A DNA stretch of 64,000 nucleotides, taken from CBDDYU01 sp965235655 (GTDB lineage: Bacteria > Pseudomonadota > Alphaproteobacteria > Pelagibacterales > Pelagibacteraceae). Under the pieces are notes generated by a model that was not told where the DNA came from, did no database searches, and saw only the letters and a program-made list of their open reading frames with translations. Positions 18,936-28,705 of the stretch are shown here, in pieces (the first letter of the stretch is position 1; each line of letters opens with the position of its first letter). A program made the translations under genes and the position numbers. The DNA is taken from assembly GCA_965235655.1 (NCBI GenBank), contig CBDDYU010000002.1, positions 310,001-374,000 on the forward strand, in the 5' to 3' direction.

Positions 18936-20090
18936 ATGTCATCTAATTTAAAAGTTTTACAAGTTATTCCAAAACTTGGTTACGGAGGTGCAGAGACAGG
19001 CTGCTATGACATTGCACATTATTTACCTGAAAATAATTGTGGATCATTTATAATTACCAGTGGTGGAGAATTAATAAAGTTTATTGATAAAAAAAAAGTA
19101 AAATTAATTAAACTTCCTGTTCACAGTAAGAATCCTATATTAATTTTAATAAATGCATTATTAATTTCTTCAATTATTCTATTTTATAAAATCAATATTG
19201 TGCATGCCAGAAGTAGAGCTCCTGCATGGTCTTGTTTAATTGCATGTAAATTAACCGGTAGAAAATTTGTGACAACTTTTCATGGAACTTATAATTTTAA
19301 AAGCAAACTTAAGAAATTTTATAATTCAGTAATGGTAAGGTCAGATCTAATTATCGCAGGATCTAATTTCATTTTTTCACACATAAATGAAAATTATTCT
19401 AAATACTTAAGTTTTAAAAAAAAACTTTTAGTAATTTTTAGAGGAATAAATGTTGATTATTTTGATCCTGAAACAAAATTAGAAAGTGATGAAAAAAAAT
19501 TGCTAAAAGTTTGGGACATAAATAAAGATAAAAAAATTATTTTATTACCAGGACGCCTAACCTCATGGAAAGGTCAGGAGCTTTTTATAGAAGCAATAAA
19601 TTTGGTAAATATTGAATTAGGATATGAGTCATTTTATGGAATAATTCTTGGTAGTGACCAAGGAAGAGATCTTTATAAAAAGAAATTAACTAGACTTAGT
19701 GAACAATATGGGATGAACAACCAGGTTAGATTTATTGATCACTGTAATGATATGGCTTTAGCATATAAAGTTTCTGACATTGTAGTTTCAGCCTCTATTG
19801 AACCGGAGGCTTTCGGAAGAGTGTCAGTAGAAGCACAATCAATGCAAAAAGTGATTATAGCAAGCAATATTGGAGGTTCTAATGAAACAGTCGTTGATGG
19901 TAAAACAGGCTTTTTATTTCAGTCAGGAGATGCACAATCTTTGAGTAAAACCATTTTAAAAGTATTAAATATGAATGATGCCTCTCTAAAATTAATTGGT
20001 TCAGAGGGTAGAAAAAATATAATACAAAAATTTAATGTTGAAAAAATGTGTTTTTCAACTTATTCAGAATACAAAAAAATATTTAACTAA
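18936..20090 (+). CDS. Glycosyltransferase family 4 (GT-B fold)
   Basis: 384 aa retaining glycosyltransferase. The N-terminal donor-independent domain begins with V-I-P-K-L-G-Y-G-G-A-E-T (13-24). The C-terminal nucleotide-sugar site includes L-L-P-G-R-L-T-S-W-K-G (about 203-213) and the E-x7-E motif in S-I-E-P-E-A-F-G-R-V-S-V-E-A. It probably adds a sugar during envelope polysaccharide or lipid A core synthesis at the inner face of the membrane; acceptor unknown. It is an orphan, with no other glycan genes in the window, and its stop overlaps the thrS ATG (TAATG). Confidence 0.85.
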   Translation: MSSNLKVLQVIPKLGYGGAETGCYDIAHYLPENNCGSFIITSGGELIKFIDKKKVKLIKLPVHSKNPILILINALLISSIILFYKINIVHARSRAPAWSCLIACKLTGRKFVTTFHGTYNFKSKLKKFYNSVMVRSDLIIAGSNFIFSHINENYSKYLSFKKKLLVIFRGINVDYFDPETKLESDEKKLLKVWDINKDKKIILLPGRLTSWKGQELFIEAINLVNIELGYESFYGIILGSDQGRDLYKKKLTRLSEQYGMNNQVRFIDHCNDMALAYKVSDIVVSASIEPEAFGRVSVEAQSMQKVIIASNIGGSNETVVDGKTGFLFQSGDAQSLSKTILKVLNMNDASLKLIGSEGRKNIIQKFNVEKMCFSTYSEYKKIFN

Positions 20091-22006
20091 TGCCAAAAAT
20101 CACTTTACCAGATGGAAATAGTCTAAATTTTGAAAATCATGTAACTGGATTACAGGTGGCCGAAAAGATTAGTAAGTCGCTAGCTAAGCAAGCAATGGTG
20201 ATAAGTGTTGATGGCGAGTTAAAAGATCTTGATCATCAAATTAAAAATGATTGTTTGGTAAAAATTTTTACTTCTAAAAATGAAGAAGGTTTGGATACGA
20301 TCAGACACGATACAGCTCATATACTAGCAATGGCTGTTCAAGAATTATTTCCAGGAACTCAAGTAACAATTGGTCCTGTAATTGAAAATGGCTTTTATTA
20401 TGATTTTGCAAGAAAAGAACCCTTTACAGAAGAGGATTTATTAAAAATTGAAAATAAAATGAAAGAGATTGTTGATCGAGATGAAATTACAAAAAGAGAA
20501 GTTTGGGATAGAGATAAGGCAATACAACATTTTAGAAATAAAGGAGAAGTATATAAAGCTGAATTAATAAAAAGTATTCCTGCTGGAGAGGAAGTTTCAA
20601 TATATTTCCATGGTGATTGGCACGATCTATGCCGAGGTCCTCATCTTACTTCGACTGGAAAGGTAGGGAAGTTTTTTAAATTAATGAAAGTGTCAGGAGC
20701 TTATTGGCGAGGTGACTCTAATAATGAAATGCTTCAAAGAATTTATGGTACTAGCTGGGCAACCCAAAAAGATTTGGATGATTATTTAAAAAGAATAGAA
20801 GAAGCTGAAAAAAGAGATCATAGAAAATTAGGAAAAGAAATGGATCTATTTCATTTTAGAGAAGAAAGTCCAGGCTCAGTTTTTTGGCATGAAAAAGGGT
20901 GGGCTTTATTTCAGAAATTAATTTCATACATGAGATCTAGACAAGATATTGCTGGTTACAAAGAGGTAAATACACCTGAAATTTTAGACAGAGCTTTATG
21001 GGAAAAGTCAGGACACTGGGAAAAATATGGTGAACACATGTATACTTCCACAACTCCTGATGAAAAAGTTTTTGCTATAAAACCAATGAATTGTCCTGGA
21101 CACATTCAGGTTTTTAATCAAGGGCTAAAAAGTTATAGAGATCTTCCACTTAGAATATCGGAATTTGGAAAAGTGCATAGATATGAGCCATCTGGAGCAC
21201 TTCATGGACTTCTAAGAGTTAGAGCTTTTACACAGGATGATGCTCATATTTTTTGTACTGAGGATCAAATTACTAGTGAATGTTTAATAGTAACAAATTT
21301 AATTTTAGATATTTATAAAGAGCTTGGATTTGAAAATGTTATTTTAAAATATTCTGATAGACCAGATTTAAGAGTTGGTGATGATAGTGTTTGGGATAAA
21401 GCAGAGTCCGCTTTGTTAGATGCGGTTAAAGCATCAAAACTTGAGTATACAATTAACAAAGGTGAAGGTGCTTTTTACGGACCTAAAATTGAATTTGTTT
21501 TAAGAGATGCAATTGGTAGAGATTGGCAATGTGGTACTTTACAAGTAGACTTAAATTTACCTGGTAGATTGGACGCTTCATATGTAGATAAAGATGGTGT
21601 TAAAAAAGTTCCAGTTATGTTGCACAGGGCTTTATTTGGTTCTTTAGAAAGATTTATAGGTATTTTGATAGAACATTACGCGGGTAAATTTCCATTTTGG
21701 ATCTCTCCTTTACAAACTGTTGTGATTCCGATTTCAGAAGACTTTGAAAATTATGCTATCGAAGTGTCTAATAAAATTAAGCAAGCAGGAATAACATCTG
21801 TTGTAGATTTAAAAAAACACAACTTAAATTATAAAATTAGAGATCATTCATTAGCAAAAATCCCTCTTTTATTAATTTGTGGTAAAAAAGAAGTTGACAG
21901 TAACACTGTAACGATTAGAAGATTGGATAGTAATAAACAAGAAAATATGGATTTAGATTTATTCTTAAAAAAATTCTCTGCTTTAAACAAAGCATCATCA
22001 AACTAA
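20090..22006 (+). CDS. thrS: Threonyl-tRNA synthetase
   Basis: 638 aa class II synthetase. An N-terminal TGS domain (1-62) is followed by the editing domain with H-D-T-A-H (about 74-78), then the catalytic domain with the zinc/threonine-binding M-N-C-P-G-H, motif 2 around F-G-K-V-H-R-Y-E and motif 3 around H-R-A-L-F-G-S-L-E-R-F. The C-terminal anticodon-binding domain completes a normal length. It heads a translation block (infC, rpmI, rplT, pheS, pheT, lepA), starting by a one-base overlap with the glycosyltransferase. Confidence 0.97.
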   Translation: MPKITLPDGNSLNFENHVTGLQVAEKISKSLAKQAMVISVDGELKDLDHQIKNDCLVKIFTSKNEEGLDTIRHDTAHILAMAVQELFPGTQVTIGPVIENGFYYDFARKEPFTEEDLLKIENKMKEIVDRDEITKREVWDRDKAIQHFRNKGEVYKAELIKSIPAGEEVSIYFHGDWHDLCRGPHLTSTGKVGKFFKLMKVSGAYWRGDSNNEMLQRIYGTSWATQKDLDDYLKRIEEAEKRDHRKLGKEMDLFHFREESPGSVFWHEKGWALFQKLISYMRSRQDIAGYKEVNTPEILDRALWEKSGHWEKYGEHMYTSTTPDEKVFAIKPMNCPGHIQVFNQGLKSYRDLPLRISEFGKVHRYEPSGALHGLLRVRAFTQDDAHIFCTEDQITSECLIVTNLILDIYKELGFENVILKYSDRPDLRVGDDSVWDKAESALLDAVKASKLEYTINKGEGAFYGPKIEFVLRDAIGRDWQCGTLQVDLNLPGRLDASYVDKDGVKKVPVMLHRALFGSLERFIGILIEHYAGKFPFWISPLQTVVIPISEDFENYAIEVSNKIKQAGITSVVDLKKHNLNYKIRDHSLAKIPLLLICGKKEVDSNTVTIRRLDSNKQENMDLDLFLKKFSALNKASSN

Positions 22007-22552
22007 GTGGCAGACTTTAAACAAAATTATTTTCAAAGACGAACTAAGGATAGAGGTCCAAGATCTAATAATCGGATTTCATCACCTGAAGTTCAAGTTA
22101 TTGGTAGTGAGGGAGAAAATCTTGGAGTGCTCAATACTAATGAAGCTATTTCAGTTGCAAAAAATCTAGGTCTAGATTTAATTGAGATTGCACCCAATGC
22201 TAATCCTCCAGTTTGTAAAATAATGGATATGGGTAAATATAAATATGATGCCCAAAAAAAAGCAAATCTAGCAAAAAAGAAACAAAAAATTGTAGCCCTG
22301 AAAGAAATTAAAATGAGACCTGTAACAGAAACTCACGACTATGAATTCAAAGTAAAAAATGCAAAAAAATTTATTGCAAAAGGAGATAAGGTTAAATTTA
22401 CAATCAGATTTAAAGGTCGAGAACTTCAGCACTCACATTTAGGTAATGAGTTGATGAATAAAATTAAGGAAGATATGAAGGATATTGGTAAGATAGAACT
22501 TCACCCAAAGTTTGATGGTAAGCAAATGATCATGGTAATTCAGCCTTTATAG
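22007..22552 (+). CDS. infC: Translation initiation factor IF-3
   Basis: 181 aa. The IF3-N domain (N-N-R-I-S-S-P-E-V-Q-V-I-G, 22-34) and IF3-C domain (I-K-M-R-P-V-T-E-T-H-D-Y-E-F-K) flank a lysine-rich linker. IF-3 binds the 30S subunit, proofreads the initiator tRNA and prevents premature 50S joining. The start is GTG immediately after the thrS stop with no spacer. Non-AUG starts are a feature of infC genes because IF-3 represses its own non-AUG start, so self-regulation is plausible here. Confidence 0.95.
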   Translation: MADFKQNYFQRRTKDRGPRSNNRISSPEVQVIGSEGENLGVLNTNEAISVAKNLGLDLIEIAPNANPPVCKIMDMGKYKYDAQKKANLAKKKQKIVALKEIKMRPVTETHDYEFKVKNAKKFIAKGDKVKFTIRFKGRELQHSHLGNELMNKIKEDMKDIGKIELHPKFDGKQMIMVIQPL

Positions 22553-22605
22553 GCGTTAATATAGGTTGTAAATTTATAGCAATCTTTGTATAACACCGCA
22601 GAATT

Positions 22606-22812
22606 ATGCCAAAACTAAAAACTAAAAGCTCAGCAAAAAAGAGATTCAAAATCTCAGCAACAGGCAAAGTAATGACAGCCCAAGCTGGGAAAAGACATGG
22701 TATGATTAAAAGAACAAATTCTCAAATTAGAAAATTAAGAGGCACTACTGCGATGTCAAAACAAGACGCAAAAATCGTAAAATCGTATATGCCCTACAGT
22801 TTAAGAGGTTAA
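22606..22812 (+). CDS. rpmI: 50S ribosomal protein L35
   Basis: 68 aa, basic, with the L35 signature M-P-K-L-K-T-K-S-S-A-K-K-R-F-K at the N-terminus. Follows infC after 53 bases and precedes rplT by one base, the standard infC-rpmI-rplT order. In other bacteria L20 represses this operon through a leader; I cannot see a clear L20-binding pseudoknot in the 53-base gap. Confidence 0.96.
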   Translation: MPKLKTKSSAKKRFKISATGKVMTAQAGKRHGMIKRTNSQIRKLRGTTAMSKQDAKIVKSYMPYSLRG

Positions 22813-22813
22813 T

Positions 22814-23170
22814 ATGGCAAGAGTTAAAAGAGGTGTAACTAGCCGAGCTAAACACAAAAAAGTTTTAAAAGCTGTCAAAGGTCAATGGGGCAGAAGAAAA
22901 AATACTATTAGAGTTGCAAAGCAAGCTATGGAAAAGGCTATGCAATATGCATATAGAGATAGAAGAACGAAAAAAAGAGAATTTAAATCATTATGGATCC
23001 AAAGAATTAATGCCGGTGTAAGAGCTGAGGGTTTAACTTATTCAAAATTTATTAATGGTCTTAATAAGTGTGGAATTAAAATTGATAGAAAAATACTAGC
23101 TGAAATAGCTTACGATAGCCCTGAAGCCTTTAAAACTATAGTTCAAAAAGCCCAATCAGCTTTAAATTAA
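22814..23170 (+). CDS. rplT: 50S ribosomal protein L20
   Basis: 118 aa with the typical start M-A-R-V-K-R-G-V and the conserved G-Q-W-G-R-R-K-N region. L20 is an early 23S assembly protein and the usual autogenous repressor of rpmI-rplT. One base separates it from rpmI, so they are co-translated. pheS follows after 43 bases. Confidence 0.97.
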   Translation: MARVKRGVTSRAKHKKVLKAVKGQWGRRKNTIRVAKQAMEKAMQYAYRDRRTKKREFKSLWIQRINAGVRAEGLTYSKFINGLNKCGIKIDRKILAEIAYDSPEAFKTIVQKAQSALN

Positions 23171-23213
23171 TCTTCACTATTGTTTTTATTTGGTGAGGAA
23201 ATAATCTGTAAAA

Positions 23214-24281
23214 ATGTCAGATATTAAAAAAATCAAAGAAGAGTATTTATCAAAATTAAAGTCAAAAATTGATATTAGTCAAGTCAATCAGATCAAAACA
23301 GATTTGTTTGGGAAAAACGGTTTAATTTCATCTCAGTTTAAAAACATAGGTTCTGTTGTAGAAGCTGAGCGAAAAAAATTTGCAGCTGATTTAAATTCTA
23401 TTAAAGATGAGCTTCAAGATTTAATTAATTCTAAAGTTAATGAAATAGAGACTGCTGAAATAAATGAAAAATTAGCTAAAGAAAAAGTTGATATTACTCT
23501 GCCTGAGAGATCTTTTGTTCAGGGTAAAATTCATCCAGTTTCACAAACGATAGATGAAATTTCTTCTATATTTTCAGAAATTGGTTTTAGTATTGAAGAG
23601 GGTCCAGACGTTGAGAATGAATATTATAACTTCACAGCTTTAAATACTCCCGACAATCATCCAGCAAGGGACATGCATGATACTTTTTACCTTGATGAGA
23701 ATAAAGAGACTTTATTGAGAACACATACTTCGCCAGTACAAATAAGAACAATGCTAAAAGAAAAACCACCTTTTAAGATTATAGCACCTGGAAGAACTTA
23801 TAGATCTGACAGTGATCAAACTCATGCCCCGATGTTTCATCAAGTGGAGGGTTTGCATATTGATAAAGATATTAATATGGGTCATTTAAAAGGTTGTTTA
23901 AACTATTTTATTAAAGAATTTTTTGAGGTTGATAAAATTAAAATGAGGTTTAGACCAAGTCATTTTCCATTTACTGAACCTTCAGCAGAAGTTGACATTG
24001 GTTACGAAATAAAAGACGGAAAGATAGTAATTGGCGAAGGTGATAAATGGCTTGAAATTTTAGGCTGTGGGATGGTTCATCCAAATGTTCTTAAAAATGC
24101 AAAAGTAGATCCTTTAAATTTTCAAGGATATGCTTTTGGCATAGGAATAGACAGGCTGGCAATGCTCAAATACGGTATTAATGATTTAAGAGCTTTCTTT
24201 GAATGTGATTATAGATGGTTAAATCATTATGGCTTTGACCCTTTAGATGTACCCACCAATTATAGAGGTCTTAGTCGATGA
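23214..24281 (+). CDS. pheS: Phenylalanyl-tRNA synthetase alpha subunit
   Basis: 355 aa class II catalytic subunit of the alpha2beta2 enzyme. An N-terminal coiled coil (1-90) binds tRNA. The catalytic core holds motif 2 around R-T-Y-R-S-D-S-D-Q-T-H and H-Q-V-E-G-L, and motif 3 around F-G-I-G-I-D-R-L-A-M-L. Stop and pheT start overlap as ATGA, giving coupled subunit synthesis. A matching tRNA-Phe lies at 53774 in the same window. Confidence 0.97.
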   Translation: MSDIKKIKEEYLSKLKSKIDISQVNQIKTDLFGKNGLISSQFKNIGSVVEAERKKFAADLNSIKDELQDLINSKVNEIETAEINEKLAKEKVDITLPERSFVQGKIHPVSQTIDEISSIFSEIGFSIEEGPDVENEYYNFTALNTPDNHPARDMHDTFYLDENKETLLRTHTSPVQIRTMLKEKPPFKIIAPGRTYRSDSDQTHAPMFHQVEGLHIDKDINMGHLKGCLNYFIKEFFEVDKIKMRFRPSHFPFTEPSAEVDIGYEIKDGKIVIGEGDKWLEILGCGMVHPNVLKNAKVDPLNFQGYAFGIGIDRLAMLKYGINDLRAFFECDYRWLNHYGFDPLDVPTNYRGLSR

Positions 24282-26686
24282 AACTAACTTTCGATTGGTT
24301 AAAAGAACACCTGGACACTAAGTTTAGTGAAGATCAGTTGTTGGATAAATTAACAGATATTGGTTTAGAAGTAGAAGGTGTAGAAAAGCCCTCAAATGAT
24401 CTAGAAAAATTTTTAGTTGCAAAGATATTAAAGACAGAACCTCACCCAGATGCTGATAGGCTTAAAGTTTGTGATGTAGATACTGGAAATCAAAATATTT
24501 TAAAAGTTGTTTGTGGTGCCTCAAATGCAAGAGAAGGATTAATTACAATTTACGCACCTCCTGGCTCTGTTATTCCTAAGAATAAAATGAAGTTAGTAGT
24601 TGCTAAAATTAGAGGAGTAACCTCACATGGAATGCTTTGCTCAGAATCTGAATTAAATTTATCTGAAGATAGCGAAGGTATTACAGAACTAAATAGTAAA
24701 GATTATTCGAATAAAATTGGTCAAAATTATTTTTCAAAAAAAACGTCTAATGTAATTGATATATCCATCACACCTAATAGGCCAGATTGTTTAGGTGTTA
24801 AGGGAATTGCTAGAGATCTAGCAGCAGCAGGTTTTGGAAAATTAAAAGACAATAAATCTAAAAAAAATATCTCTAAAGAAAAACAATCATTGAGTGTTAA
24901 AATTTTAAATGAAAAAAATCAAGGATGTTCTTTTTTTGGAAGCTGCTTGATAACAAGTGTTAAAAATACTCAAAGTCCAGAGTGGTTGAAAGAAAAAATA
25001 ATTTCAATAGGTCAAAAGCCAATTTCAGCAATAGTGGATATTACGAATTATGTTATGTTCGATTTAAACAGACCATTGCATGCGTATGATGCAGACAAAA
25101 TTGATAAAGGAATAGTAGTTCGAAATTCAAAAAAAGGTGAAACCTTTAAAGCCCTAGACAACAAAGATTATAAATTAGAAGAGGACATGTGTGTTATTTC
25201 AGATAACACAGGAGTGCTTGGTTTAGGAGGAATTATTGGAGGAGAACGCTCAGGTACAGAATTAAATACAAAAAATGTATTAATTGAGTCGGCTTATTTC
25301 GATCCAAGATCCATAAGAAAAACTGCCAAACAACTCAATATTGATACTGATGCAAAATTTAGATTTGAGAGAGGTATAGATCCTCAATCTATAGAAGAAG
25401 GATTAAACAGAGCAGTAGAACTTATTACCGAAATTTGTGGAGGGACTGCGAGTAATATTGATATTCAATCAATAAAAGAATTTAAAAATACAATAATTGA
25501 TTTTAATACAGAGTCGTTTAAGAAAATTTCTGGATTTGATATTCCAAATAAAGAGATTTTAGAGATATTAAATAGTTTAGGTTTTATTGTTGAAAAGAAA
25601 AAAAATATTCTCTCATTAACAGTTCCTAGTTGGCGACCAGATATTAATCAAGAAATTGATGTTATAGAGGAATTAGTTAGAATTTATGGGTATGATAAGA
25701 TTGAAACAATTGAACCAAAAAAAGTTAGAAACAAACCTACATTAAATAAATCTCAAAAGTTATTTCATTTTTTGCAAAGAGCTATCGCCTCTAAAGGCTA
25801 TCTTGAAGCTATTACATGGTCTTTTTCAGACTCTAAAGTAAATGAATTATTTAGCAAAAATAAAAAACAATCAAAAATTGTTAACCCCATTAGTGCAGAT
25901 TTGAATGTTTTAAGAAATTCTATTTTTTCTAATTTAATTATTTATTTAAATAAAAATTTAAATAGAGGTTTTAAAGATATAGCTTTGTTTGAAATAGGCC
26001 CAATATTTAATGGTTCAAAACCTGGAGAACAAGAAACTGTTTTAACAGGTTTAAAAGCCGGAAAAATTTCAAGATTGTCATGGTTAGAAAAATCAAGAAA
26101 CGTTGATATTTTTGATGTAAAAAAAGATGTAATACAAACATTAGTTGAAGCTGGGTACCATAAATCTAAACTCTATATTGATGATCAAACTCCAGATTAT
26201 TATCACCCTGGAAAATCTGGAAGAATATTTTTAAATAAAGGTAAGGAAAATCTTGCTGCATATTTTGGTGAAATACATCCAAATATTATAAAGAAAATTG
26301 ATATTAAAACTGAAGCTTTAATGGGATTTGAAATTTTTCTAGATAATTTAAAAGAAACAAAAAAAACTTTAAAAGATCAAAAACCTAAATATGAAACTTC
26401 AGACTTTCAAAAATCAGATAGAGATTTTGCATTTGTTGTTGATAAAAATATTCAAGCACAAGAGATTTTAGAAGTTATCAAAAACATTGATAAAGAATTA
26501 ATAAAGAGTGTAAATATTTTTGATGTATATGAAGGTGAAAATATACCAACTGATAAAAAATCAGTAGCAATAAATTTAACTATTCAATCTTCAAGCAAAA
26601 CTCTTAATGATGATGATCTAGATAGGATTAATAAATTAGTTATCGAAACTGTTGAAAAAAAGATCGGTGCAAAAATTAGATCATAA
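24278..26686 (+). CDS. pheT: Phenylalanyl-tRNA synthetase beta subunit
   Basis: 802 aa. Domains in order: N-terminal B1, an EMAP-like tRNA-binding domain (about 40-150, P-H-P-D-A-D-R-L-K-V-C), the B3/B4 editing domain (hydrolysis of Tyr-tRNA-Phe), B5, the pseudo-catalytic core and a C-terminal FDX-ACB anticodon-binding domain (from about 705). Length is normal. Overlaps pheS by 4 bases and is followed by lepA after 3 bases. Confidence 0.97.
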   Translation: MKLTFDWLKEHLDTKFSEDQLLDKLTDIGLEVEGVEKPSNDLEKFLVAKILKTEPHPDADRLKVCDVDTGNQNILKVVCGASNAREGLITIYAPPGSVIPKNKMKLVVAKIRGVTSHGMLCSESELNLSEDSEGITELNSKDYSNKIGQNYFSKKTSNVIDISITPNRPDCLGVKGIARDLAAAGFGKLKDNKSKKNISKEKQSLSVKILNEKNQGCSFFGSCLITSVKNTQSPEWLKEKIISIGQKPISAIVDITNYVMFDLNRPLHAYDADKIDKGIVVRNSKKGETFKALDNKDYKLEEDMCVISDNTGVLGLGGIIGGERSGTELNTKNVLIESAYFDPRSIRKTAKQLNIDTDAKFRFERGIDPQSIEEGLNRAVELITEICGGTASNIDIQSIKEFKNTIIDFNTESFKKISGFDIPNKEILEILNSLGFIVEKKKNILSLTVPSWRPDINQEIDVIEELVRIYGYDKIETIEPKKVRNKPTLNKSQKLFHFLQRAIASKGYLEAITWSFSDSKVNELFSKNKKQSKIVNPISADLNVLRNSIFSNLIIYLNKNLNRGFKDIALFEIGPIFNGSKPGEQETVLTGLKAGKISRLSWLEKSRNVDIFDVKKDVIQTLVEAGYHKSKLYIDDQTPDYYHPGKSGRIFLNKGKENLAAYFGEIHPNIIKKIDIKTEALMGFEIFLDNLKETKKTLKDQKPKYETSDFQKSDRDFAFVVDKNIQAQEILEVIKNIDKELIKSVNIFDVYEGENIPTDKKSVAINLTIQSSSKTLNDDDLDRINKLVIETVEKKIGAKIRS

Positions 26687-26689
26687 ACA

Positions 26690-28498
26690 ATGGATAGAAT
26701 CGATCACATAAGAAACTTTGCGATAATTGCACATATTGATCATGGAAAATCCACAATAGCTGATAGGATTATTCATAAGTGTGGAGGCTTAACAGATCGT
26801 GAAATGAAAGACCAAGTTCTTGACTCAATGGATATTGAACGAGAAAGAGGTATTACAATAAAAGCACAAACTGTAAAACTTAATTATAAAGCTAAAAATG
26901 GTAAAGATTATATTTTAAATATAATCGATACCCCAGGACACGTAGATTTTAGCTATGAGGTTAGTAGATCTCTTTATGCATGTGAGGGGTCTATTTTAAT
27001 TGTTGATAGTACCCAAGGAGTTGAAGCGCAAACATTGGCTAATGTTTATCAAGCTTTAGATATAAATCATGAAATCATTCCAGTTTTAAATAAAATTGAC
27101 TTACCAGCATCAGATTTAGAGAAAACGAAAAAACAAATTGAAGATGTAATTGGAATAGATACAGAAAATGCAGTGCCATGTTCTGGAAAAACAGGTGAAG
27201 GAATAGAAGATATTCTTGAAGAAATAGTCAAAAAATTACCAGCTCCTGAAGGTAATCAAGATGAAAATTTAAAATGTCTGTTAGTTGATAGTTGGTATGA
27301 CACATATCTAGGTGTTGTGATCTTAATCAGAGTAATTGATGGTAAAATTTCTAAAAATATGAAGATTAAAATGTTGTCTACTAATCAGGAGTACATTGTT
27401 GAAAAAGTAGGGGTATTTACACCAAAACCTAAAGATATGAATGAGCTAAATGCCGGAGAAATAGGTTTTATAACAACAGGTATTAAAGTTCTTTCAGAAA
27501 CAAAAGTGGGAGATACAATTTGTGATGCTAGTAAACCAATTGTAAAAGCTTTACCGGGGTTTAAACCAAGTAAGCCAGTTGTTTTTTGTGGATTATTTCC
27601 AGTAGATAGTTCTGAATATCAAAAACTAAAAGATGGATTAGCAAAATTACAATTAAATGATTCCAGTTTTTCTTTTGAAGCAGAGTCTTCTTCAGCGCTT
27701 GGACTAGGTTTTAGGTGTGGTTTTTTAGGATTACTCCATTTAGAAATTATAACTGAAAGATTAGAAAGAGAATTTGATGTAAATTTATTAACAACTACAC
27801 CAGGTGTTGTTTATAAAATTCATCTCAATAATGGAACGACTAAAGATTTACATAACCCATCAAGCTTACCTGACCCAACACTTATTAAAATGATTGAAGA
27901 GCCATGGATAAAAGCAACAGTGATAACACCTGATCAGTATCTTGGATCTATTATAAAACTTTGCCAAGATAAAAGAGGTGTTCAAACTAATTTAACTTAT
28001 TCAGGTAACAGAGCGGTATTGTCTTATGAACTTCCTTTGAATGAGGTTGTATTTGATTTTAACGATAAAATTAAATCAATGACCAGTGGATATGCAAGTT
28101 TTGACTATGAAATTATTGGTCACAGAGAGGGAGATTTAGTAAAGCTTGGAATTTTAGTAAACAGTGAACCAGTAGATGCATTAGCAATGATGATACATAA
28201 AGACTTTGCTCAAAGAATAGGAAGAGAAGTATGTGAAAAATTAAAAGATTTAATTCCAAGGCATAATTTTATGATTCCAGTTCAAGCAGCGATAGGTGGA
28301 AAAATTATTGCTAGAGAAACTATAAAAGGTTTTAAGAAAGATGTTTTAACAAAAATTCATGGGGGTGGAGCGACTGATAGAAAAAGAAAACTTTTAGAAA
28401 AGCAAAAAAAAGGTAAAGCTAGATCAAAACAATTTGGTAGAGTAGAGATACCACAAGAAGCTTTCATAGGTGTGCTTAAAATTAATAAAGAAAAATAA
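26690..28498 (+). CDS. lepA: Elongation factor 4 (LepA) GTPase
   Basis: 602 aa translational GTPase. The G1 motif A-H-I-D-H-G-K-S-T lies at 14-22, switch/G3 D-T-P-G-H at about 79-83 and G4 N-K-I-D at about 133-136. The EF4-specific C-terminal domain follows (G-G-K-I-I-A-R-E-T-I-K-G-F-K-K-D-V). LepA acts on stalled or assembling ribosomes. It is the last gene of the thrS-lepA block; tRNA-Ser begins 3 bases after its stop. Confidence 0.97.
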   Translation: MDRIDHIRNFAIIAHIDHGKSTIADRIIHKCGGLTDREMKDQVLDSMDIERERGITIKAQTVKLNYKAKNGKDYILNIIDTPGHVDFSYEVSRSLYACEGSILIVDSTQGVEAQTLANVYQALDINHEIIPVLNKIDLPASDLEKTKKQIEDVIGIDTENAVPCSGKTGEGIEDILEEIVKKLPAPEGNQDENLKCLLVDSWYDTYLGVVILIRVIDGKISKNMKIKMLSTNQEYIVEKVGVFTPKPKDMNELNAGEIGFITTGIKVLSETKVGDTICDASKPIVKALPGFKPSKPVVFCGLFPVDSSEYQKLKDGLAKLQLNDSSFSFEAESSSALGLGFRCGFLGLLHLEIITERLEREFDVNLLTTTPGVVYKIHLNNGTTKDLHNPSSLPDPTLIKMIEEPWIKATVITPDQYLGSIIKLCQDKRGVQTNLTYSGNRAVLSYELPLNEVVFDFNDKIKSMTSGYASFDYEIIGHREGDLVKLGILVNSEPVDALAMMIHKDFAQRIGREVCEKLKDLIPRHNFMIPVQAAIGGKIIARETIKGFKKDVLTKIHGGGATDRKRKLLEKQKKGKARSKQFGRVEIPQEAFIGVLKINKEK

Positions 28499-28501
28499 AG
28501 T

Positions 28502-28591
28502 GGAGAGGTGGCCGAGTGGTTGAAGGCGCACGCTTGGAAAGCGTGTAAAGGGGTAACTCTTTCGCGGGTTCGAATCCCGCTCTCTCCGCCA
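28502..28591 (+). tRNA. tRNA-Ser(GGA)
   Basis: 90 bases with encoded CCA. The acceptor is GGAGAGG, the anticodon stem CACGC/GCGTG with loop TTGGAAA (anticodon GGA), and a long type II variable arm and canonical T-loop TTCGAAT follow. It lies 3 bases after the lepA stop, so it is probably processed from the same transcript. Confidence 0.97.
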
Positions 28592-28654
28592 TTAAAAAGC
28601 TTATTTTTAAAGGGTTTTTTTACAATTTATTCATCTGCTATACGATTATAAATA

Positions 28655-28682
28655 AACATTTTTTTTAAAAAAATGTTATAAT
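28655..28682 (+). promoter_or_regulatory. Candidate gyrB promoter with overlapping A/T inverted repeat
   Basis: TATAAT at 28677-28682 is a perfect -10 box 23 bases before the gyrB ATG. Directly upstream and touching it, 28655-28677 is an inverted repeat of AACA plus a T-run against an A-run plus TGTT. No consensus -35 is visible at 17 bases. The A/T tracts could bend DNA and give supercoiling sensitivity, which is known for gyrB promoters elsewhere; here that is inference. Confidence 0.4.
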
Positions 28683-28705
28683 TTTATTTTCCTAAAATTA
28701 AAAAA

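Noticed and set aside
22553..22605. L20 autoregulatory leader before rpmI
   Set aside because: The 53-base gap shows no recognisable pseudoknot or L20-binding stem.
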